Positions 34,216 through 42,643 of a stretch of DNA of 64,000 nt are shown in pieces (position 1 is the stretch's first letter; each line of letters opens with the position of its first letter). The translations under genes and the position numbers were made by a program. The notes beneath the pieces are model-generated. The model saw nothing but the letters and a program-made list of their open reading frames with translations. It was not told where the DNA came from and searched no databases. The DNA is from Parafrankia irregularis (GTDB lineage: Bacteria; Actinomycetota; Actinomycetes; Frankiales; Frankiaceae). The stretch covers positions 33,594-97,593 of the forward strand of contig NZ_FAOZ01000036.1 of assembly GCF_001536285.1 (NCBI RefSeq), read 5' to 3'.

Positions 34216-34635
34216 ATGAGCTCCTCCCCGGCGGTCTCCGTGCTGGTCGTCGACGACCAGCGCCCCTTCAGGCTGGCCGTGCGGGCGGTGCTCCGCCGCG
34301 CAGCGGGCTTCGTCCTGGCCGGTGAGGCGGAGACGGGCGAGGACGCCCTGACCGCCGCCGCGCGGCTGCGCCCCGACCTGGTGCTGATGGACGTGAACCT
34401 GCCGGGTATCAACGGAGTGGTCGCCGGGTCGCGGATCCAACAGGACGCGCCGGGCACGGTGGTCGTCCTGTGCTCGACATACGTCCGGACGGATCTGCCG
34501 GCCGCCGTCGCGGACAGCGGCCTGGACTACCTGTGCAAGGAGGACCTGGCGCCGAGCGTGCTGCGCGACATCTGGCGCCGCCACGGTCCGGACGGCCCGC
34601 CGGACACACCCGCACCCGCTCCCGCCCAGATCTGA
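34216..34635 (+). CDS. Single-domain response-regulator-like protein
   Basis: 139 residues; one receiver domain (VLVVDDQRPFRLAV, Asp in LVLMDVNLPGING, Ser/Thr in CSTYVRTDLP, Lys in YLCKEDLAPSV) and a short Pro-rich end. There is no DNA-binding domain. It lies 49 bp after a full LuxR-type regulator and may modulate the same phosphorelay or act as a phosphate sink. ATG 34216 is preferred to an upstream in-frame start at 34168, which would add 16 residues unlike the family. Confidence 0.82.
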   Translation: MSSSPAVSVLVVDDQRPFRLAVRAVLRRAAGFVLAGEAETGEDALTAAARLRPDLVLMDVNLPGINGVVAGSRIQQDAPGTVVVLCSTYVRTDLPAAVADSGLDYLCKEDLAPSVLRDIWRRHGPDGPPDTPAPAPAQI

Positions 34636-34989
34636 GACGCGACGGATCCGGGGCACCAGCATGGGCTTGGCGCAGCCGTGCTCACGGAGGCGAACCCCGC
34701 CTGCCCGGCCACCCGTCGAGGATCCCGCACCGCCGTGCCGCGCCGCCGCGCCGCACCGGCGAATCCAACCTCGAGCGGGCAAAAGCGGCACGGGGTCGCC
34801 TGGCGACCCGCAAGAAAGAAGGATTTCGGTCGTTGGAACGACCAAAATCGTTCACTTTTGCGACTCGCCAAACTGGGCTACCGGGGCTACCCGGCTCTCG
34901 GGCTCCTGAAGGTGGAGGTCCGGCCGCGTTCGTGAAATGCGAGCCTGCGGCCGTCCGAAGCTCGGGATCCAGGTCTGGCCGTGCCCGGA
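34636..34989. other. Convergent intergenic region with repeat copy D
   Basis: 354 bp between the stops of the receiver protein and the FtsX permease, with no gene. About half is repeat copy D (34776-34950); nothing else was recognised. Confidence 0.6.
34776..34950 (+). repeat. Intergenic palindromic repeat, long form (copy D)
   Basis: Main hairpin 34802-34869, with loop-proximal arms CGGTCGTT and AACGACCA, lead-in CAAAAGCGGCACGG and right-end GGAGGTCCGGCCGCGTTCGT. It lies between convergent genes like copies C and E. Confidence 0.82.
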
Positions 34990-37746
34990 TCACTCACGGC
35001 GCAGCAGGGCGCCGGGGAGCAGCCGCGCGGCCCGTGACGCCGGTGGCGCGGCGAGGACCAGGCCGATCAGGATCACCGCCGGCGGCAGTGCGACGAGCAG
35101 GCTGACGGGGACCGCCGGGCTGGTGGCGACGCCGGTGGCGGTGGCGATCTCCCACCAGGCCAGACGTCCGAGCAACAGACCGAGGGGAACAGCGACGGCG
35201 ACCGCCAGCGCGGTTGTCACGCAGGACGTGACCAGCGGAATCCGGGCGGTCTGGGCCGGTGTGAAACCGAGCGTGCGCAGGATCGCGAGCTCGCGCCGCG
35301 CGTGGCGGCAGGTGGTCCCGACCGCGTGGCCGGCCGCGGCGACGGCGAGCGCGGCGAGCACGGTCTGCAGCATCGCGGGCAGCCGGCCCATGCCGCCGAG
35401 ATTGGCCACCTCGCCGGGGGCCCGCCCGGTGTCGATCTCGTATTCGGTTCCCAGCGTCGCGGCGAAGGTCGCGGGGTCCGTCTCCGGGATGGCCCGGACC
35501 AGCGCGCTGCGCATCGGCTGGGTCCGCTGGATGCGGGTCAGCATGTCCGGTGCCACGAGCATGCTCTCGCCGAGGCGTTCGCCGCCCAGGACCGGGCCGA
35601 CCCCGATGCCGACGACCTGGAGCTGGGCATGTCCACCGGTGTTCGTGGCCACGCTGAGATGGTCCCCGATTCCGAGGCCGAAGTGGCCTGCCGTGCGTGG
35701 GCCGAGGGCGACCTGGTTCGTCCGGGTTGGCCGGGCACCTTCGAAGATCGTCCAGCCGACATCCGGGCCGACCTCCGGGCCGGCAGCCGTGCGGGCAGCC
35801 GTGCCGGCTGCGGGGCGCGGTTTGGCGGGGAGGGGCTTGGCGGAGAGCGCGTAGACGGTGACGTCCTCGCCGGGGGCGACGTCCCCGCGGCCGATCGCGC
35901 CCGGACCGGCGTCGCCGGGGCCGCTGGCCACCTCCGGTTCCGGTGACGGAAGCGCGTGCCCCTGGTCGTCGATCTCGATTGTCGCCGTCGAGACGTCGAG
36001 CATGCTGACCGCGGCGACCCGGGGGTCTTCGGCGAGCTGGGCGATGATCTTCGGTCGGGCGTCGGTGACCTCCAGGTCCGCGTTCCGGCCGTAGCGGTGC
36101 GGATCGTCGACCAGGCGGTTCATGCTGGTGGCGATGGTGGCGGCGGCGATCAGGGCGGTGATGCCGATCGCCGTGCCGGTGATCGGTGGGCGGCGGGCGG
36201 CGACCGGACGGTCCTGTCCCCGGGCGAGCGCGAACGAGGTACCGAGCCACAGCCAGAGTGGGCCCCGCCGGCCCACCACGCCGCGGGTGGTGTGGGTCGC
36301 CGACGAGATCGGTCGCCTGATCGACGACGAACGCCTGCCGAGCACGGCACCCACCGGCCGGCCCGAACCCGGACTCGCACTGACGCCGACGCCGACGCCG
36401 CCGACGCCGACGCCGACGCCAGTGCCGGTGCCGGTGCCGGTGCCGGCCGAGGGCCGGCCCGGGAACCGCACGGACTGGCCTGGAAACAGCCCCGCTCGGC
36501 CCGGAAAGCGGGCGGCTCGGCCGGCCGGCCTCGCCCGGCTGAGCCGGGCGGGCCGGTGACCGGCCCGCACCGCGGTTGTGGCGGCGAGCAGCGCAGTCGC
36601 GATGACTCCAGCCGCGGCGGCGAGGCAGGTGAGCGCGGTGTGCCCGGCATAGCCCGGGTGCGGCTCCATACCGGCGAGTGGCCCCAGCGGTTCCAGCCGG
36701 CCTGCCAGCAGCGGCCCGGCCGTGGCGACCGTGCCGGCGACGACCGCGGCGGGCAGCGCCGCGATTGTCCGGGCACCGGCCCGCCCCAGCGTGGGCAGGC
36801 CGAGCATCGCCTCGATGTGCTGGGTCCCGGCACCGAGGGCGTGATGGCGGTAGAAGGCCTGGCCGCTGGCTGCGAGCCCGGCCACGCCGACGACGGCGGC
36901 GAAGACGATCAGCCCGGTGATGAGGACCCGCTGGGTCGCCGCGATTCGGGCGTCTCCGTCCGTCGCCGGCCGAGAGACCTGCAGGGTGGGGAACTCCCGG
37001 GCGAGCGGGTCGGTGCTCAGGCTCTGGCCGAGGCGCCGCAGCGCGGCGGTCGCGGCGCCCATGGCCTCGGGCCCGGGTTCCAGCCGCAGCATGACCACGG
37101 TCGTCACGGCGTCGAGCTTCTCGGCGAGCGCAGGCGTGACCATCACGGGCATCTGCTGCGCGTTCTCGCCGGCCGTGCGGGTCAGACCCGTGACGACCAG
37201 GTTCAGGGTCGGCCCGCCCGGCGTCCCGAACCCGGTGTCGAAACTGATGTAGTCGGACTGAGTGAGCAGGCGCAGGGTGATGGTGTCGCCGACACCGAAA
37301 CCCCACCACGCGGCCGCACGTTCGTCGAGCAGCACCTCGTCGGGTGACCGTGGGTCGTAGGCGCGCCCCTCGACCACGACCGGCTTGTACAGCTCCCGCG
37401 GTCCGCCGGTGTCACCGATCAGGCCGAGATAGGAGACCGACGCCCGGTTCTCGATGCGCCCGACCGCGCCGACGGTCGTCCAAGAGTCGGAGACGCCCGG
37501 GACGCCCGCCACCCGATCCGCCAGGCCCGGATCGTGGCGGAGGTAGCTGGTGACCTGTAGATCGGGCACTGCGGAGGCGCGTTCGAGACGATCATGTGCC
37601 GTGGCCGTGCGGCGGATCAGCGTGGCCGTGCCCGTGACCATCGCTACGACCAGGCCGAGGAGCACGCCAAGCGCCGTGAGCGCGAGCCAGCGCCGGCGCA
37701 GCTCGTCGCGCGCGATCATCCGGACGGCGCCCAGAACGCCTCTCAC
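34990..37746 (-). CDS. FtsX-like ABC transporter permease
   Basis: 918 residues. N-terminal MIARDELRRRWLALTALGVLLGL starts the first membrane helix. A large extracytoplasmic domain (~35-290), three helices, a cytoplasmic low-complexity stretch with Gly-Thr/Gly-Val repeats from (GCCGGT)n and (GACGCC)n tracts (36382-36447), a second helix/extracytoplasmic domain and three C-terminal helices (ending LAAPPASRAARLLPGALLRRE) follow. HARRELAILRTLGFTPAQTARIPLV is the conserved cytoplasmic FtsX loop. GTG 37746 is used; the ATG of MIARDE at 37719 is possible. It works with the ATPase encoded two genes upstream. Confidence 0.88.
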   Translation of the reverse strand: MRGVLGAVRMIARDELRRRWLALTALGVLLGLVVAMVTGTATLIRRTATAHDRLERASAVPDLQVTSYLRHDPGLADRVAGVPGVSDSWTTVGAVGRIENRASVSYLGLIGDTGGPRELYKPVVVEGRAYDPRSPDEVLLDERAAAWWGFGVGDTITLRLLTQSDYISFDTGFGTPGGPTLNLVVTGLTRTAGENAQQMPVMVTPALAEKLDAVTTVVMLRLEPGPEAMGAATAALRRLGQSLSTDPLAREFPTLQVSRPATDGDARIAATQRVLITGLIVFAAVVGVAGLAASGQAFYRHHALGAGTQHIEAMLGLPTLGRAGARTIAALPAAVVAGTVATAGPLLAGRLEPLGPLAGMEPHPGYAGHTALTCLAAAAGVIATALLAATTAVRAGHRPARLSRARPAGRAARFPGRAGLFPGQSVRFPGRPSAGTGTGTGTGVGVGVGGVGVGVSASPGSGRPVGAVLGRRSSSIRRPISSATHTTRGVVGRRGPLWLWLGTSFALARGQDRPVAARRPPITGTAIGITALIAAATIATSMNRLVDDPHRYGRNADLEVTDARPKIIAQLAEDPRVAAVSMLDVSTATIEIDDQGHALPSPEPEVASGPGDAGPGAIGRGDVAPGEDVTVYALSAKPLPAKPRPAAGTAARTAAGPEVGPDVGWTIFEGARPTRTNQVALGPRTAGHFGLGIGDHLSVATNTGGHAQLQVVGIGVGPVLGGERLGESMLVAPDMLTRIQRTQPMRSALVRAIPETDPATFAATLGTEYEIDTGRAPGEVANLGGMGRLPAMLQTVLAALAVAAAGHAVGTTCRHARRELAILRTLGFTPAQTARIPLVTSCVTTALAVAVAVPLGLLLGRLAWWEIATATGVATSPAVPVSLLVALPPAVILIGLVLAAPPASRAARLLPGALLRRE

Positions 37747-37778
37747 CTCGGCACCGCGGTGCGTTCCGGTACCAGGGA

Positions 37779-39722
37779 TCACCTCGGAACCGCTGATTCG
37801 GGGTGCCCGGCGGAATCTCCGGGTCGCACGGAACCCCCGGGTCGCTCGGAACCCCCGGCTCGCGCGGGATCCGTGGACTGGCCGGGTGCCGTGGACCCGC
37901 GGAGATCCGCCGGCTGCCATGATCCGTCGCCGGCGTCGCCCCGGAAGATCGAGACCGGAACCACGCCGTGCACCTGGGTGCCCGCACCGAGCGCGGATTC
38001 CCAGCGCAGGGTCCCGCCGATGGCGCCGATCCGGTCCGCCATGTTGGTCATGCCGTGGCCGCGTTCCAGTCGTCGCGGGTCGAACCCGGCGCCGTTGTCC
38101 TGCACGCTGAAGGTCAGCGCGCCCTCCCGCTCGGCGAGGACCAGCTCCACCGAGCACTCCGCGGCGTGCTTCGCGGCGTTCTGCAGCGCCTCCAGACAAC
38201 AGAAGTAGACGGCGGCCTCGATGTCGGCCGGGTACCGGCCGATCTCGTCGGCCCGCACCGTGACCCCGACCGTCGAGCGCTGGCCGGCGGCGCGCAGGGC
38301 TTCGGTCAGCCCGGAGGAACGCAGCAGCGGTGGGTAGATGCCGTGGGCGAGGTTGCGGACCTCGGTGATGGTCTCCGCCACCTGCTCGGCCATGGCCGCG
38401 AGCAGCTCGTCGGCCGCGGCGACGTCCTCGTTGCGGCGGGCGGCGTTCTCGGCGCTGTCGGCGTCGGTACCGGTACCGGTGGCGCCGTCGGCCCCGTCCG
38501 TGCTGTCGGCACTGTCCGCCACCAGGTCACGGACCAGCCGGAGCCCGACGGCCAGCGAGACGAGCTGCTGCTGGGCCCCGTCGTGGAGGTCCCGCTCGAT
38601 CCGCCGGCGTTCGGCGTCCGCGGTCGCCACCAGGCGCGCCCGTGAGACTCGCAGCTCGTCGTTGGCATGGCGCAGGTCCGCGAGCGCGTCCCGCAGGTTC
38701 GCGTCCAGCTGCCGGTTGTGCAGGACGGTGCCGAGCCGGGTGCCGAGCTCGGCGAGCATGCGGTCCTCGGGCTCGGAGAAACGAGGCGCCTCCAGCGGCC
38801 TGCGCACCACGATCATGCCGAGCAGGGCTCCGCCGGCCCGCGCCGGGATCACCCGGAGCTGGGCGTGCTCGTGCATTCGGGCGAGCACCGGCACCCACAG
38901 GGACAACCAGCCCGGGCCGGCCACCCGGGTACGGGAGAGCGCGACGCGGTCGCTCACCGTGAGTGTGATCGTCGAGCCCACCTCGACGAGGCGGATGTCC
39001 TCGCCGTAGCCACCACTCGGACCCGATCGCGCCGCATCCGTGCCCGAAGCGCCGGGAGCGACTGAAGTACTGGGAGTGACTGAAGTACCGGGCGTGCCCG
39101 GATCCGTGGCCGGATCGTTGCCGGGCAGTCCGCCGGAGCCCTCGGGAAGCACGACCGCCGCGGTGAGCCGTCCGGCGGCACCGGTCCAGATCTCGACCCG
39201 CTGCAGCGAGAGGCTGCGTCGGAGCGCCTCGCCGAGCCCGCTGAGCGTCTCGTCGAGGTCGGCTCCCCGGCTGGCGTCCTCGCCGAACCTGCGCAGGACG
39301 TCCTCCGGCTCGTACCGGGCTCCTCGGACCACGTCGAGGACCACATTCGTGGCGCGGGTCCGTGCGCGCGTGGCGGTGATCGCGGCGAGGGCGGTGGCGA
39401 TCAGCACCGGCCCGGTGAAGTCGTCCCCGCCGTCGAGCGGGCGATGCCCGAGCACGGCGATCGCGGCGACCAGGCCCAGCGCCGCGATCCCGGCGAGGCA
39501 GGCGAGATCCGCGGCGATCATCAACAGCCGCTCCGACCGCCGCCGCGCCCACGGCAGGGCGCCGGCACCCACCCCCGCGACGAGCAGAACCGCGTCGACC
39601 GAGACCGGTACCGACCAGGCGGGGTCCGCGCCACCGAGCAGCCGCGGCACGGCGCACGTCGCCGTCACCGCCGCGGCGGTCAGCACCGCGGCCGACAGCA
39701 GCTGCCGATGCGGGCCCGTCAT
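37779..39722 (-). CDS. Sensor histidine kinase with GAF-like domain, HisKA_3 family
   Basis: 647 residues. Four or so N-terminal membrane helices, then a GAF-like domain (~150-345, ending PRFSEPEDRMLAELGTRLGTVLHNRQ), the HisKA_3 helix (AERRRIERDLHDGAQQQLVSLAVGL, phospho-His in DLHDG) and the ATPase domain (CCLEALQNAAKHA, QDNGAGFDP, GHGMTNMADR). A Ser/Gly-rich tail ends it. Its ATG overlaps the ABC ATPase stop (ATGA), and the FtsX gene begins 33 bp later, so the kinase is sandwiched inside an exporter operon. No regulator is in the operon. Confidence 0.92.
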   Translation of the reverse strand: MTGPHRQLLSAAVLTAAAVTATCAVPRLLGGADPAWSVPVSVDAVLLVAGVGAGALPWARRRSERLLMIAADLACLAGIAALGLVAAIAVLGHRPLDGGDDFTGPVLIATALAAITATRARTRATNVVLDVVRGARYEPEDVLRRFGEDASRGADLDETLSGLGEALRRSLSLQRVEIWTGAAGRLTAAVVLPEGSGGLPGNDPATDPGTPGTSVTPSTSVAPGASGTDAARSGPSGGYGEDIRLVEVGSTITLTVSDRVALSRTRVAGPGWLSLWVPVLARMHEHAQLRVIPARAGGALLGMIVVRRPLEAPRFSEPEDRMLAELGTRLGTVLHNRQLDANLRDALADLRHANDELRVSRARLVATADAERRRIERDLHDGAQQQLVSLAVGLRLVRDLVADSADSTDGADGATGTGTDADSAENAARRNEDVAAADELLAAMAEQVAETITEVRNLAHGIYPPLLRSSGLTEALRAAGQRSTVGVTVRADEIGRYPADIEAAVYFCCLEALQNAAKHAAECSVELVLAEREGALTFSVQDNGAGFDPRRLERGHGMTNMADRIGAIGGTLRWESALGAGTQVHGVVPVSIFRGDAGDGSWQPADLRGSTAPGQSTDPARAGGSERPGGSVRPGDSAGHPESAVPR

Positions 39723-40540
39723 GCGCCGGCCCCGGGCCGTTCGGACACCCGGCCGTCGCGCATGGTCACGATGCGCTCGGCGCCGGCGGCGACCTGATGG
39801 TCATGGGTGACCATCAGGATGGTCTGGCCGCGCCGGTGCAGGCGGGTGAACAGGTCCAGCACCTCGGCGGCGCCGGCCGAGTCCAGCGCGCCGGTCGGTT
39901 CGTCCGCCAGCAGGACGGTCGGCTCGTTGGCCAGCGCCCGAGCGATCGCCAGGCGCTGGCGCTGGCCACCGGACAGCGTGCCGGGCAGCGAGTCGGCGCG
40001 TTCGAGCAGCCCGAGCAGATCCAGCAGGTCGTGCCCGCGGCGCACCGCCGCCCGCCGGCCGACGCCGGACAGCCGGGCAGCCAGGACGACGTTGTCCGCG
40101 ACCGTCATGGTTTCCAGCAGGTGGAAGAACTGGAAGACCATGCCGATGTGGCGCCGGCGTAACCGCGCCAGATCGGCCTCGGACCGCGACGCCAGCGACA
40201 TCCCGGCGACGGTCACCGAGCCGTCGTCGACATGCTCGAGGCCGGCGACGACGTTCAGCAGGGTCGACTTGCCGCTCCCGGACGGACCCATCACGGCGAC
40301 GAACTCGCCGTGCGCGACGGTCAGCCCCGCGCCACGCAGCGCGTGCACCGGTGCCGTGTCGGCGGCGAAGGTCTTGTAGACGGAACGTAACAGGACGGCG
40401 GCGTCGCCGGTTCGGGCATCGCCGCCGGCTCGGGCGCCGCCGGTTCGGGCATCGGCCAGGCCGGGCCGCGGCGGCACCTGCGAGATCGGTGAGATCGGCG
40501 AGCTCTGTGGCGCCTGCGGTGTGGCAGGTGCGTCTGACAC
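39719..40540 (-). CDS. ABC transporter ATP-binding protein (MacB/LolD class)
   Basis: 273 residues. After a ~48-residue Pro/Ala-rich N-terminus come Walker A GPSGSGKSTLLNVVAGL, MVFQFFHLLETMT, signature LSGGQRQRLAIARAL, Walker B VLLADEPTGALDS and ILMVTHDHQVAAGA. It is the energy subunit for the FtsX-type permease encoded downstream past the kinase. The start is GTG at 40540. It is the first gene of a three-gene leftward operon. Confidence 0.93.
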   Translation of the reverse strand: MSDAPATPQAPQSSPISPISQVPPRPGLADARTGGARAGGDARTGDAAVLLRSVYKTFAADTAPVHALRGAGLTVAHGEFVAVMGPSGSGKSTLLNVVAGLEHVDDGSVTVAGMSLASRSEADLARLRRRHIGMVFQFFHLLETMTVADNVVLAARLSGVGRRAAVRRGHDLLDLLGLLERADSLPGTLSGGQRQRLAIARALANEPTVLLADEPTGALDSAGAAEVLDLFTRLHRRGQTILMVTHDHQVAAGAERIVTMRDGRVSERPGAGA

Positions 40541-41149
40541 CGGTCCGCCCCCCTCACCCTCGCAGCGATGCTCGGGCCTCCTGTCCTCGGACGCCCGTCA
40601 GATTGCTCATTTCACCCGATGCCGGCCCGCGGGGGAACACCCATCCTGGGTTCCGGGTGGCCGGGTGTTCCGGCCGACCGCCGGAGGGAGTACTGGCGTC
40701 ACCCCGCATCATCGACGTGGCTGTGGATCAGGCCGCCCGCGCTGCCCCGTGCCGCCTGCTTCGCCGCCTGCCTCGGAGCAAGATCTGAGGATCTTCGTCG
40801 TCGTCACGACCAGGAGCCTCAGGTTTTCTCTGGAAACAGCCCCGGCCTCGCGCCGCAGCGCGCGGGCGAGTGGGCGAGTGGGCGAGACGGTGCCGTCGGT
40901 GAGGCCCGGGAGGTCCGAGCCCCGGTCCGGGGGTGCCGTCAAGGGCCGGACTGCTCGTCCGGCGGCGGTCCGAGTGCCGTTGCCGCCGGTGCGAATTCAG
41001 CTGGTCGGTGTCCCCTCATGCCGAGAAAGACCTTGCGTCGCAAGGGGAATGGTTCGTGTGCTGTGGGTCGGATGTGGTCTGTCGTCAGCCTGACCGGAAA
41101 CTCGCTCGATTTGGCGGCTTTACCTGCGCAGACTGGGTACGTGCAGTCA
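40541..41149. promoter_or_regulatory. 609-bp divergent region with a short repeat copy
   Basis: Separates the ABC operon from an exported-protein gene. It contains repeat copy H (40779-40826) and presumably both promoters; no gene and no clear -35/-10 pair could be singled out. Confidence 0.5.
40779..40826 (+). repeat. Intergenic palindromic repeat, short form (copy H)
   Basis: CTGAGGATCTTCGTCGT (from 40785) pairs with ACGACCAGGAGCCTCAG (to 40821). It keeps the GATCTGAGGAT...GTCGT core of copy G but not the long flanks. It is unusual in lying between divergent rather than convergent genes. Confidence 0.6.
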
Positions 41150-41692
41150 ATGGCTCGCCACCGCCGCCCCGCCTCGCCCCGCCGGTCCGTGCGTCCCGAG
41201 GGATCTGTCCGCGCGCGTGCCGCGCGTCCCGCCGTCGCCGCTGCCACTGTGGTGGCGGCTGGCGCCGTGACGGTCGGCACAGCGTTCGCCGTTTCGTCGG
41301 GCTCCGCCCCGGCCGTTCGGGTGTCCGCCCCGCGGGCCGAGGTCCAGACCGCGGCGGCCGCCGGGCCGGGAACCGTGACCCCGTCGTCGAGCGAGTCCAC
41401 GGTGATCGCCGAGGCGGTCCGCGGCAGCTCGCTCACGGCAGCCGTCGCGCCCGGGAACTACCAGGTGGTGGGCACCGTCCTGGCCCGGTCCGACCAGTCC
41501 TGGGCCTGGGTCGAGCTCGTTCCCGTGGTGGCGGATGTCGACCGTGCCGAGGGTGTGCTGCACCGCGGCGCCACGGGGTGGGAGCTGGTCCAGCTGGGGA
41601 GCTACGAGGTCGGCTGCGGCCTCGTGCCCGCCGGCGTCGCCGCGGATCTCGAGCTGGAGTGCCCCGGCGACGAGCCGGGCTACGACGCCTGA
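41150..41692 (+). CDS. Exported protein of unknown function
   Basis: 180 residues. Basic N-terminus (ARHRRPASPRRSVRPEG) then a hydrophobic Ala/Val-rich segment (about residues 30-50), consistent with a signal peptide. The mature part has a predicted beta-rich C-terminal domain with YQVVGTVLARSDQSWAWVELVP and a Cys pair (GCGLVPAGVA ... LECPGD) likely to form a disulfide. No family is recognised. GTG 41141, three codons upstream, is an alternative start. It ends 55 bp before repeat copy E. Confidence 0.7.
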   Translation: MARHRRPASPRRSVRPEGSVRARAARPAVAAATVVAAGAVTVGTAFAVSSGSAPAVRVSAPRAEVQTAAAAGPGTVTPSSSESTVIAEAVRGSSLTAAVAPGNYQVVGTVLARSDQSWAWVELVPVVADVDRAEGVLHRGATGWELVQLGSYEVGCGLVPAGVAADLELECPGDEPGYDA

Positions 41693-41746
41693 CCCGCCGC
41701 CGCGCTGACCGGCTACCCCAACCCGCTGTCGTGCCCTGCTGTTCTG

Positions 41747-41890
41747 TGCCCGGACATCCGAGCGCCCGGTAGCCCGCATTGGCGAGTCGCAAGGGTGAAC
41801 GATTTTGGTTGTACCGACGACCGAAATCCTTCTTTCTTGCGACTCGCCAGACGATCTCGCGCCCCTTTTGTCATGCTTGAGGCGAATCGC
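41747..41890 (-). repeat. Intergenic palindromic repeat, long form, inverted (copy E)
   Basis: The same element as copies A-D in the opposite orientation: hairpin 41781-41849 (GGCGAGTCGCAAG ... CTTGCGACTCGCC), with lead-in CCCCTTTTGTC on its right and the CGGACATCCGAGCGCCCGG end on its left. It lies between the convergent exported-protein and mscL genes. Confidence 0.82.
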
Positions 41891-41981
41891 CGGTACTGTG
41901 CGCGGCGCTGTTCTGCGTGACTGGTACGGGCGGCGCGGACCGGTGTCGGCGCGGGACCGTCCCAATGAGCAGGGCTCCGGG

Positions 41982-42509
41982 TCAGGCCCGCGGTGCCGGC
42001 GGGTAGGCGGGGCCACCCGCCGGGCCGATACCGCCGCCCGCCGGGCCGTTGCCCGCGGCGAGCAGGTCACGGATCTCGGTGAGCAGCCGCGTCTCGTCGC
42101 TGACCGCCGGCTCGTCCGCCTTCGCCTGCGGCTCACCGCGGCGCCGCATCTCGTTCGCCTTCGCGATGGGCAGAACGATCACAAAGTAGATCACCGCGGC
42201 CACGACGAGAAACGAGATCACATCGTTGAGGAACTGCCCGTAGTTGAAGACACTTCCGTTGATCTTGAAGTGCAGCTGGGAGAAGTCCGGTTCACCGCCG
42301 ATGGCGGCGATCAGCGGTGTGAACATGTTGTCCACCAGCGATTTGACGACGGCGGTGAACGCCGTGCCGATGACGACCGCGACGGCCAGGTCGACGATGT
42401 TGCCGCGCATCAGGAACTGCTTGAAGCCCCGCAGTCCCGGGCCGATCAGCCGGGTGGGGGTCTCGACCACACCGCGTCCCCTGCTCGCCGCACTCTGCCA
42501 TCCGGACAT
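41982..42509 (-). CDS. mscL: Large-conductance mechanosensitive channel
   Basis: 175 residues. The pore-lining first helix is LMRGNIVDLAVAVVIGTAFTAVVKSLVDNMFTPL in outline, followed by the periplasmic loop and second helix (FLVVAAVIYFVIVLPIAKANEM). Both match MscL. The C-terminal bundle helix (SDETRLLTEIRDLLAAG) is extended by a Gly/Pro/Ala tail. It opens under membrane tension to release solutes on osmotic downshock. The N-terminus is about 20 residues longer than in short MscL proteins. Confidence 0.95.
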   Translation of the reverse strand: MSGWQSAASRGRGVVETPTRLIGPGLRGFKQFLMRGNIVDLAVAVVIGTAFTAVVKSLVDNMFTPLIAAIGGEPDFSQLHFKINGSVFNYGQFLNDVISFLVVAAVIYFVIVLPIAKANEMRRRGEPQAKADEPAVSDETRLLTEIRDLLAAGNGPAGGGIGPAGGPAYPPAPRA

Positions 42510-42643
42510 GCCCGCTCCTCCGCACCACTCGCTGCTGGGCCCGGCCGCAGGCTGACCTGCCCGGTTCCCCGTATGTCTGCCGTCGGCAGGTTATAGGGGG
42601 CTGATAGAGACCAAATCGCCAGCTCTCCACCCGAATCGCGTAA

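Noticed and set aside
42510..42643. Riboswitch (c-di-AMP type) upstream of mscL
   Set aside because: A GGGGAACC stretch and a small CTGCCG/CGGCAG hairpin were noticed, but the rest of the ydaO consensus could not be aligned.
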